Made by a program: the position numbers and the translations under genes. From Acidimicrobiales bacterium (lineage in GTDB: Bacteria > Actinomycetota > Acidimicrobiia > Acidimicrobiales > RAAP-2), in contig JADGOJ010000006.1 in assembly GCA_017883045.1 (NCBI GenBank), forward strand, positions 1-46,976: a DNA stretch of 46,976 nucleotides, given 5' to 3'. Positions 41,108 through 46,976 of this stretch are shown here, piece by piece; position 1 is the first letter of the stretch; each line of letters begins with the position of its first letter. The notes under the pieces are model-generated. The model did not search any database. It had not been told where the DNA came from and was given only the letters and a program-made list of their open reading frames with translations.

Positions 41108-42097
41108 TCAGATCTCGAGCCACTGGGCGACGCGAGCGACATGCACCTCGCTGTCGCCCCAGTCGGCGCAGCGAGCCCATGATCGCTTGACGAAATGGTG
41201 CAGGTCGTACTCCACGTTGTAGCCCATCGCGCCGTGGCACTGAATCGATGTTCGTGCGACCTGCCGGGCGGTGTCGGTCGCGAGAGCCTTGGCCATCGAG
41301 ATGTCGCGACTGGCCCAGTGGTCGCCGCTCGCCATCGACGCAGCTGCACGCCATACGGCGGGTCTGGCGAATTCGACGGCGATGAGCGAATTCGCGAGCG
41401 CGTGCTTCACCGCCTGGAAACTGCCGACCGGCACTCCAAACTGCTCCCGCGTCTGCACGTACTGCGTGGTCATGTCGAGCATTCGAGCGCTCAGACCCAC
41501 CAACTCCGCGGCTACGGCCAGCGTCACCCGGTCAATGGCGCGGGGCAGCCCTGCCAAGGGCAGCGTTGCCGGGGCACCATCGACCCGGACCCGTCCGGAT
41601 CGACGCGTCGCGTCGACCGTTGTCACCGGATCGACGTGGACCCGGCTCCGCGACACGAATCCGAGCTCGCCGTCTCGAACAATGATGAAGCCGTCGCTCA
41701 TCTGCGCGTGCGCAACGTGTCCCTCGCCCGTATCGCATGCGACCAGGGCGTCTCCGGCAAGAACCCTGTCGAAGAATTCCTGCTGACTCGGTGCGTCCGC
41801 CAAGAGGGGTGCGGCCATCGAAATTACTTCGCCCAGCGGTCCGGGTGCGGCGACGTAGCCCAACTCCTCGAGCGCCACGACCATGAAGACCTCATCGCAC
41901 CCAAGCCCGCCTCGCAACTCCGGGACCACGAGCCCCGGGACGCCCATGTCGCCCAACAACCGCCACAGGCCTCGCACACGCTCATCGCCGTCGGGCGAGG
42001 AGGCGTCCCGAAGAAGCTCGGTCGGACAGTGCGCGCGCAGCGCCGAGCGCAGGCCGTCGCGCACTGCCAGCACATCTTCAGAGAGGGCGAACCTCAC
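41108..42097 (-). CDS. FadE32/FadE33-type acyl-CoA dehydrogenase partner
   Basis: The 329-residue ACAD is shorter than usual (about 380). It has RFALSEDVLAVRDGLRSALRAH, LRGGLGCDEVFMVVALEELGY, and the C-terminal QYVQTREQFGVPVGSFQAVKHALA and CHGAMGYNVEYDLHHFVKRSW. It lacks the LER-type catalytic Glu found in FadE31, which supports a structural, FAD-binding partner role as in known FadE31-FadE32/33 heteromers. I chose GTG 42097, with GGGAGGA 5-6 bases upstream and 31 bases after the fadE31 stop; the longer open frame runs over fadE31. FadE31/32 is thought to oxidise the methyl-branched diacyl-CoA left after thiolysis. I cannot decide between FadE32 and FadE33. Confidence 0.88.
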   Translation of the reverse strand: MRFALSEDVLAVRDGLRSALRAHCPTELLRDASSPDGDERVRGLWRLLGDMGVPGLVVPELRGGLGCDEVFMVVALEELGYVAAPGPLGEVISMAAPLLADAPSQQEFFDRVLAGDALVACDTGEGHVAHAQMSDGFIIVRDGELGFVSRSRVHVDPVTTVDATRRSGRVRVDGAPATLPLAGLPRAIDRVTLAVAAELVGLSARMLDMTTQYVQTREQFGVPVGSFQAVKHALANSLIAVEFARPAVWRAAASMASGDHWASRDISMAKALATDTARQVARTSIQCHGAMGYNVEYDLHHFVKRSWARCADWGDSEVHVARVAQWLEI

Positions 42098-42128
42098 GAG
42101 CGTCCTCCCGGTCTCAAGAGCTTGGCGA

Positions 42129-43268
42129 TCATCGTCGCGGCATCCCCAGCATCCGCTCGGCGATGAGGTTGCGCTGGATCTCATTGGTGCCGGCGTAGAT
42201 CGGACCGCCGAGCGAGAACATGAAGGCCCTGCTCCAGGGGCCATCGACCTCGGCCTCGGAACCCAGGATCTCCATTGCGGTCTCTTGGATCTCGACGTCG
42301 AGCTCGCTCCAGAACACCTTGTTGAGGCTGGACTCGGAGTTTCGAACCGTCCCTTCGAGCATGCGAGAGACCTGGCCGAGCGTGAATAACCGGTAGGCCT
42401 CTGCACCCATCCACGCCCTCGCGACTCGCAGTCGAAGCGGTTCGCCCAAGGTCGCGCCCTGACGATCGGCGAGGTGTCGAAGTCGTTCGACGCTCGCGGT
42501 GAACCGTCCTGGGGAGCGAAGGGTCAAACCACGTTCCGAGTTGGTCGTCGACATCGCAATGCGCCATCCCTGCCCCACTTCGCCGAGGACCGCGTCATCA
42601 GGCACGAAGACGTTGTCGAAGAACACCTCGGCGAATCCCTCGTCGCCGTCGAGCCTTCCGAAGCCGCGCACCGTCACTCCCTCGGAATCCAACGGGACCA
42701 GGTAGTAGGTGAGGCCGTGATGGCGAACGCTCTCGGGATCGCTGCGAAAGAGGCCGAATACGTGGGTGCAGAACGCCCCTCGTGTCGTCCAGGTCTTCTG
42801 CCCACTGAGACGCCAGCCGCCACCGGCCTCATCACGCACCGCCCGGCTGACGATGGAGGCGAGGTCGCTGCCCGAACTCGGTTCGGACCATCCTTGGCAC
42901 CACGATTGCTCGCCCGAGGCCATGAGCGGCAGGTACGTGTCCTGCTGTTCGGTGGTCCCGAAGGTGAACAGCGACGGAGCCAGGAGGAAGATGCCGTTCT
43001 GGGTCACACGCTGAGGGCCACCGGCCCGGTAGTACTCCTCTTCGAAGATCAACCACTCCCAGACAGTGGCGTCTCGACCTCCGTACTTCTCCGGCCAAGC
43101 AACCACGGACCAACGTGCCTCATACAGCTTGCGCTCCCACTCGAGGTGAAGAGCGAAGCCCTCACGCGTGTCGCCGGAAGGAAGCTCTGGACTCGGCACC
43201 TCGCGCTCCAACCAGGAGCGCGCCTCGGCGCGAAAGGAAGCCTCACTAGGGGTGTCGGTCAGATCCAT
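42129..43268 (-). CDS. fadE31: FadE31, acyl-CoA dehydrogenase of the HIP pathway
   Basis: The 379-residue ACAD resembles FadE31: WPEKYGGRDATVWEWLIFEEEYYRAGGPQR, WCQGWSEPSSGSDLAS, FGLFRSDPESVRHHGLTYY, GEVGQGWRIAMSTTNSERGL, KVFWSELDVEIQETAMEILG and the end GGPIYAGTNEIQRNLIAERMLGMPR. Ala replaces the Glu after the C-terminal Tyr, and E245 in NSERG is the likely base. GGGAGGAG lies 4 bases before the ATG. The partner gene follows after 31 bases. Operator 9 lies about 107 bases upstream. The complex likely desaturates the 4-methyl-5-oxo-octanedioyl-CoA-type intermediate (known pathway, inferred here). Confidence 0.92.
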   Translation of the reverse strand: MDLTDTPSEASFRAEARSWLEREVPSPELPSGDTREGFALHLEWERKLYEARWSVVAWPEKYGGRDATVWEWLIFEEEYYRAGGPQRVTQNGIFLLAPSLFTFGTTEQQDTYLPLMASGEQSWCQGWSEPSSGSDLASIVSRAVRDEAGGGWRLSGQKTWTTRGAFCTHVFGLFRSDPESVRHHGLTYYLVPLDSEGVTVRGFGRLDGDEGFAEVFFDNVFVPDDAVLGEVGQGWRIAMSTTNSERGLTLRSPGRFTASVERLRHLADRQGATLGEPLRLRVARAWMGAEAYRLFTLGQVSRMLEGTVRNSESSLNKVFWSELDVEIQETAMEILGSEAEVDGPWSRAFMFSLGGPIYAGTNEIQRNLIAERMLGMPRR

Positions 43269-43374
43269 GAACTCCTCCCCTCGGGTTGTCGGCGAACGCG
43301 TGGTGCCCCGCACACTGTGTCAGGCTGATGATTCAGTCGCACAAGCGCAGTTGACGTCGTTGATCCACAATTCA

Positions 43375-43388
43375 ATCAAGCGCTCGCT
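43375..43388. promoter_or_regulatory. Degenerate KstR2-type operator 9 (fadE31)
   Basis: ATCAAGCGCTCGCT matches AnCAAGnnCTTGnT except for one base (CTCG for CTTG). It can also be read as CAAGCG-CT-CGCTTG (43377-43390), the same half-sites moved 4 bases apart. A TAGAAT -10-like box faces fadE31 just beyond it. Confidence 0.65.
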
Positions 43389-43520
43389 TGCTATTCTAAT
43401 GTGCAACCCCGCCAGCGTCAATTGAGCGTCCTCACGCGGCGCGTAGCGGCGCTGGCATTCAGGGTGACGAAGGCATCATTGAGCAGTTCGCGCCGCCCGA
43501 TGAACGGGCTCGACGAGCGT

Positions 43521-44159
43521 TCACTCGTCGCCGTAGAGGTACGTGAGGTCGACGCCGGGCGCGACGAACCCGCGAAGAAAGACCTTGCAGCAGTCCTCTG
43601 CCAAGGCGTGGTAGCCGTACTGTTCCGATGACTTGAACCACCTAACGGTGAGCCATATCGAGTCACGCAGGAGGTGATAGACGAGCCAGGTCGGCACGTC
43701 AGATCGAAAGGACCCACTGGCCACACCCGCATCCAGGACGCTCATCCAGGCCGTCCGGACGTTATTGGCGAGAGCCTGGATGGGCGCCAGCCGCGGAGAG
43801 TTTGCGATGTAGTTCACATCGTTCTGGTAGATCTCCGCCGCATGGAGGTGAGTCGAGGTGCACTCCAACGACGCGTGGACGAGTCCTCGGAACTGTTCAA
43901 TGGCGTCGCCCTTCTTGCCCAACACTTCGTCGTATCTCTTGGCGAGTTCGTCAAGGAAGCTGACCATGATCTCTTCGACGATGGCATCCTTGGACGGGAA
44001 GTAGTGGTACAGACTTCCCGACAGGATTCCCGCCGCCTCACCGATCTCTCGCACCGTCGTCGTTCCGATACTCGTTTGCGCGAAGAACTCCGCCGCCACC
44101 TCGACGATGCGCAATCTCCGGTCTTGAGTAACCTCTGGTTCAGCCGTGCGTTTGGTCAT
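43521..44159 (-). CDS. kstR2: KstR2-like TetR-family repressor
   Basis: The 212-residue regulator has a TetR helix-turn-helix at about residues 17-62 (RIVEVAAEFFAQTSIGTTTVREI, then GILSGSLYHYFPSK). The ligand domain shows AEIYQNDVNYIANSPRL and LVYHLLRDSIWLTVRWF. GILSGSLYHxF, IYQ and RDxxWxxVRW are the traits I associate with mycobacterial KstR2, which is released from DNA by HIP-CoA. Its expected operator, AnCAAGnnCTTGnT, occurs up to ten times in this window. No such site lies before its own gene. An 11-bp palindrome ACTCATTGAGT (44191-44201) does. It is flanked by ipdC and fadE31, both with operators. Confidence 0.9.
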   Translation of the reverse strand: MTKRTAEPEVTQDRRLRIVEVAAEFFAQTSIGTTTVREIGEAAGILSGSLYHYFPSKDAIVEEIMVSFLDELAKRYDEVLGKKGDAIEQFRGLVHASLECTSTHLHAAEIYQNDVNYIANSPRLAPIQALANNVRTAWMSVLDAGVASGSFRSDVPTWLVYHLLRDSIWLTVRWFKSSEQYGYHALAEDCCKVFLRGFVAPGVDLTYLYGDE

Positions 44160-44350
44160 TTTGCCGTACTCCGCCTGTCAGGTATCGGGAACTCATTGAG
44201 TCAGTTTACTTTTGATAATCCGGAATTGGCGCATAAGGCCTGACGAATCATGGTGCAGCCCCGAACCGACCGAGAGGAGGCCGGGACCTGGCGCTCGCCA
44301 CGTTCCGGCCGGTCCCCCACGCGCCGAAGCGCCACTGCGCCGCGGACCAC

Positions 44351-45508
44351 TCACGAACCCCCGATTATGGTGTTGATGCGCTCCGCTGCCGAGAGCGCTT
44401 CTCCGATGATCTGATCAAAGAGTTCGGCCACGGAAATCACCTCGTCGATGACCCCAACCACTTGTCCCGTCGGGAGAATCCCCGCATCTTCACGACCATC
44501 GACGAGGGCGGCCTTCGTGAGCATTGGCGCATTGGCCGCCATGACCACCTGGCTCCAGGACATATCCGAGTTGCGGTGCATGGAGATGCCGCTCTTCACG
44601 AGGCGCCCCAGTGACGAACCACCCAGCTCGCGAAATGCGATCGCCGACCGGAGCGCACCGGCGGCGCGGAGCAGGCGCGACGACTTCTCAAGACGCTCGA
44701 CCACGTCCGTTCGGATCACGCGCTGCGGTCGCCCGTCGATGGCGCTGGTCACAACGGTGTCGAACACACCAGCCTTCAAATACCTGTACTTGACCGCGTC
44801 GGGAACGTGGCTCTCCTTGGTGAGCAGAAACCTGGTACCCATCGCTATGCCATCGGCACCCAGGGCCAGCGCCGCCACGAATCCTCGCCCATCGCGGATT
44901 CCCCCAGCCGCGATCACCGGAACACGGGCGCCGACCGCATCCACTACCTGGGAGACGAGCAGGCTGGTGGGCACCGTTCCCGTGTGGCCACCACCTTCGC
45001 CTCCTTGTGCGATGACGGCGTCAATCCCCATGTCGGCGACCTTCTGGGCGTGGCGCACGGCACCGACGGTGGCAATGCACCGCACTCCCCCGGCGTGCAA
45101 CCTCTCGATCACGTCGCCGCCCGGCGCACCAGCGAAGGACACCACGGGCACCTGTTGGGCGATCGCCAGGTCGATCCGACGATCGATGTCCGGCAGGTCG
45201 AGTACGACGTTGAGTCCAAAGGGCTTTGACGTGCGCTGCTTCACCCTCTGGATCGCCTGCTCAAGCTCGGCGTAGCTCATGGTCGCCGACGCGAGGATGC
45301 CAAATCCACCCGCGTTGCTGGTGGCTGCGGTCAGGCTCGCTCCGGCAACCCAGCCCATGCCCGTTTGCACGATCGGATACCGCACGCCGAGCAGCGCAGA
45401 AGCCCTCGTCTCGAATGGGCTAGCTCCCGCCGTCACCTGGACGGGGCGTCCCGCACCACCGCTCTCGTCCGTTGGGAGGCCACCAACATCTGGAATGTCT
45501 GATGTCAC
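44351..45508 (-). CDS. ipdC: IpdC, FMN-dependent oxidoreductase of HIP catabolism
   Basis: The 385-residue TIM-barrel protein belongs to the nitronate monooxygenase/IpdC family: YPIVQTGMGWVAGASLTAATSNAGGFGILASATMS, then KPFGLNVV, AQGGEGGGHTG and VPVIAAGGIRDGRG (FMN phosphate loop), and GIAMGTRFLLTKESHVPDAVK. The match to IpdC is strong and it is about 30 residues longer at the N-terminus. IpdC catalyses an FMN-linked oxidation step on HIP-CoA-type intermediates before ring opening. GTG 45508 is chosen: TATCCT (45515-45520) is a good -10 six bases before it, so the mRNA is probably leaderless. Operator 10 abuts this promoter. fadD3 is divergent on the other side. Confidence 0.93.
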   Translation of the reverse strand: MTSDIPDVGGLPTDESGGAGRPVQVTAGASPFETRASALLGVRYPIVQTGMGWVAGASLTAATSNAGGFGILASATMSYAELEQAIQRVKQRTSKPFGLNVVLDLPDIDRRIDLAIAQQVPVVSFAGAPGGDVIERLHAGGVRCIATVGAVRHAQKVADMGIDAVIAQGGEGGGHTGTVPTSLLVSQVVDAVGARVPVIAAGGIRDGRGFVAALALGADGIAMGTRFLLTKESHVPDAVKYRYLKAGVFDTVVTSAIDGRPQRVIRTDVVERLEKSSRLLRAAGALRSAIAFRELGGSSLGRLVKSGISMHRNSDMSWSQVVMAANAPMLTKAALVDGREDAGILPTGQVVGVIDEVISVAELFDQIIGEALSAAERINTIIGGS

Positions 45509-45844
45509 GTTGCTAGGATATCGAACAAGCGCTTGTTGTGCTCTGACGTTCAGCTCAATCACTCTCTTTAATCTCTAGTTTCGATGTGGACAGGTGGGAA
45601 TCGCAATCGTGTTGTCACAAAGGACCTTCACGTGCACGTCGCGAACGCGCCGACTCGGCAAGGGTTTTCGCGCTGACCGTGCCACGCCGGCAGCCCCAAG
45701 CGCGCCCTCACGGTCCTGCCGACCTGGTCGGGTTCCGCTGGCAGACCCACAGAACCGATGTTGCCTCGCAACTCGTTCATGGCAGAATCCGACGGTGGAG
45801 CCGTTCCCAGTAGCGACCGAGTGCCACCGGTGACCGCCAGCGAG
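45509..45844. promoter_or_regulatory. Divergent ipdC-fadD3 regulatory region
   Basis: About 335 bases between the divergent ipdC and fadD3. It holds operator 10 near the ipdC end and the ipdC -10 box (45515-45520). The remaining 300 bases on the fadD3 side hold no second palindrome and no clear gene. Confidence 0.5.
45524..45537. promoter_or_regulatory. KstR2-type operator 10 (ipdC, possibly fadD3)
   Basis: AACAAGCGCTTGTT is a perfect 14-bp palindrome and a full match to AnCAAGnnCTTGnT, the most symmetric copy in the window. It lies 3 bases upstream of the ipdC -10 box and about 300 bases before fadD3. Confidence 0.9.
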
Positions 45845-46976
45845 ATGACGACAATTCCGGCCGTCCTGGCCTCGACGGTGCGTCAGTATCCCGACGTCGA
45901 AGCCGTCGTGTGCGGGCCGACAAGGCTCACCTACGTCGAACTGGCCGAACGCGTCCGCATTGCCGCTCGCGCCTTCATGGCGAGCGGGGTCACCAAGGGT
46001 GACCGAGTCGCGCTCTGGGCGCCTAACTCCGAGCGTTGGCTCGTCACGGCACTGGGCGTGGTGTCGACGGGTGCCATCCTGGTCCCGGTCAACACCCGGT
46101 TGAAGGGGGCCGAGGCTCGCCACATCCTCAGCACGAGCCAGACCTCGATCCTGGTGGCGGAAGATGGCTTCCTCGACTTGGCGCTCGTCGACATGCTGCG
46201 TGAGGGTGGCGACGCGCCCACAGCGGGTGCGCCCGTCCCGGCGCTGCCCGATCTTCGCGAGCTCATCGTGTTCGGCTCCTCCGATCTGGCCGAAGTGACG
46301 ACGTTCGACACATTCCTCGCCAGGGCCGGCCTCATCTCAGAAGCCGAGGTCGAGGCCGCCGGTGCGTCGGTCTCGCCCGATGACCCTTCGGACATCATCT
46401 TCACGTCCGGCACAACCGGTCGGCCGAAGGGGGCGACGCTCCTGCACGGACAGACCATACGTCTGTACACCGCGTGGAGCGACAACGCCGGACTGAAGGC
46501 AGGGGACCGGTTTCTCGGCGTCAACCCGTTCTTCCACTGCTTCGGCTACAAGGCCGGCCTGCTCGCCTGCGTCATCAAGGGCGCGACCATGGCGCCCGTG
46601 GCGGTGTTCGACGCGGTCGCGACAATGGAGTTGATCGAAACAGAGCGAATCAACATAGCCCCAGGGACGCCAACGCTCTACATCACCCTCCTCGATCATC
46701 CTCGGCGGCACGAATTCGACCTCTCCTCGTTGCGAGTCGCCGTCACGGGCGGATCAGTCGTGCCAACGGCGCTGGTGAAGCGGATGCGCAGCGACCTGGG
46801 CTTCGGAACCGTCCTCAACGCCTACGGCCTGACCGAGGCGTGCGGCTTCGTGACGAGTTGTCGGCCCGACGACTCCGACGAGATCATCTCCAAGACGTCA
46901 GGCCGCCCGGTCGACGGGGTGGAGGTGGCCATCATCGGGTCCCGAGACGAAAGGCTCGGTCCCGGTGAGCACGACG
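45845..46976 (+). CDS. fadD3: FadD3, HIP-CoA ligase (3' end outside the window)
   Basis: About 377 residues of an AMP-forming acyl-CoA ligase are present; the family is about 500, so the C-terminal domain lies beyond the right edge. Visible motifs are TIPAVLASTVRQYPD, VNTRLKGAEARHIL, the P-loop FTSGTTGRPKGA (about 185-197), VNPFFHCFGYKAGLLACV, LLDHPRRHEFDLSSLRVAVTGG and NAYGLTEACGF. These match FadD3, which activates HIP to HIP-CoA, the KstR2 effector. I chose ATG 45845; in-frame GTGs at 45830 and 45821 are alternatives, and none has a strong ribosome binding site. It is divergent from ipdC. Confidence 0.92.
   Translation, partial: MTTIPAVLASTVRQYPDVEAVVCGPTRLTYVELAERVRIAARAFMASGVTKGDRVALWAPNSERWLVTALGVVSTGAILVPVNTRLKGAEARHILSTSQTSILVAEDGFLDLALVDMLREGGDAPTAGAPVPALPDLRELIVFGSSDLAEVTTFDTFLARAGLISEAEVEAAGASVSPDDPSDIIFTSGTTGRPKGATLLHGQTIRLYTAWSDNAGLKAGDRFLGVNPFFHCFGYKAGLLACVIKGATMAPVAVFDAVATMELIETERINIAPGTPTLYITLLDHPRRHEFDLSSLRVAVTGGSVVPTALVKRMRSDLGFGTVLNAYGLTEACGFVTSCRPDDSDEIISKTSGRPVDGVEVAIIGSRDERLGPGEHD

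Noticed and set aside
1-46976. Search by eye for tRNA, rRNA, CRISPR, IS ends and phage genes
   Set aside because: No candidate with supporting structure or sequence was seen.

Overview
The window reads as chromosomal DNA of a high-GC actinobacterium that degrades steroids. The evidence is dense GC-rich coding, frequent GTG/TTG starts, at least two probable leaderless starts, an F420-type flavin/deazaflavin oxidoreductase, and many actinobacterial acyl-CoA dehydrogenases, SDRs and heteromeric MaoC hydratases. The gene order is not that of Mycobacterium or Rhodococcus as I remember them, so an Acidimicrobiia-like or other deep-branching actinobacterium is possible, but this is inference.

The core is a nearly complete pathway for steroid rings C and D (HIP, the methylhexahydroindanedione propionate). 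By recalled sequence similarity I recognise kstR2, fadD3 (cut by the right edge), ipdC, fadE30, fadE31, a fadE32/33-type partner, ipdF, echA20, ipdA, ipdB and fadA6. In mycobacteria these genes form the KstR2 regulon. Here they are spread over about ten transcription units, and most units carry a copy of the palindrome ANCAAGCGCTTGNY. Seven copies have an intact CAAGCGCTTG core (3108, 5532, 11505, 19167, 25018, 40576, 45526) and three are degenerate (30266, 31774, 43377). The palindrome matches the KstR2 consensus AnCAAGnnCTTGnT, and a KstR2-like TetR gene lies at 43521-44159. The sites in effect define the regulon of the locus.

Layout: 1-3100 holds an MFS fragment, an SDR and a SnoaL-like protein. 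3154-7139 holds an operator-led thiolase/PaaY-like pair and an operator-led SDR pair whose first member lacks the catalytic Tyr. 7175-9613 holds a SnoaL-like gene, an alpha/beta hydrolase and an SDR without the operator. 9818-16451 has a DUF35/Ltp pair divergent from ipdA-ipdB-CoA transferase-biotin carrier-carboxyltransferase. 16552-21409 has ipdF-MaoC-MaoC-echA20 divergent from fadE30-SDR. 21429-29310 has an ACAD/MaoC/MaoC/ACAD operon divergent from an ADP-forming acyl-CoA synthetase, an aldo/keto reductase and another MaoC pair. 29424-33179 has an F420-type protein, a DegT-fold enzyme with His in place of the PLP lysine, and an AMACR-like racemase. 33226-35231 is SDR-fadA6. 35524-40544 is a LIV-type ABC importer led by an operator. 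41108-46976 holds fadE31-fadE32/33, kstR2, ipdC and fadD3.

Taken together, the locus would import a carboxylated substrate (ABC), activate it (FadD3, ADP-forming synthetase), shorten its side chain (FadE30, MaoC pairs, thiolases), adjust ring oxidation (IpdF, IpdC, SDRs), open ring D (EchA20) and ring C (IpdAB), and process the methyl-branched diacid (FadA6, FadE31/32, racemase, possibly propionyl-CoA carboxylase) to central metabolites. The elements that the classical pathway does not explain are the importer, the His-type DegT enzyme, the DUF35/Ltp pair, the Tyr-less SDR and the carboxylase pair. No tRNA, rRNA, CRISPR array, IS element or phage gene was seen.
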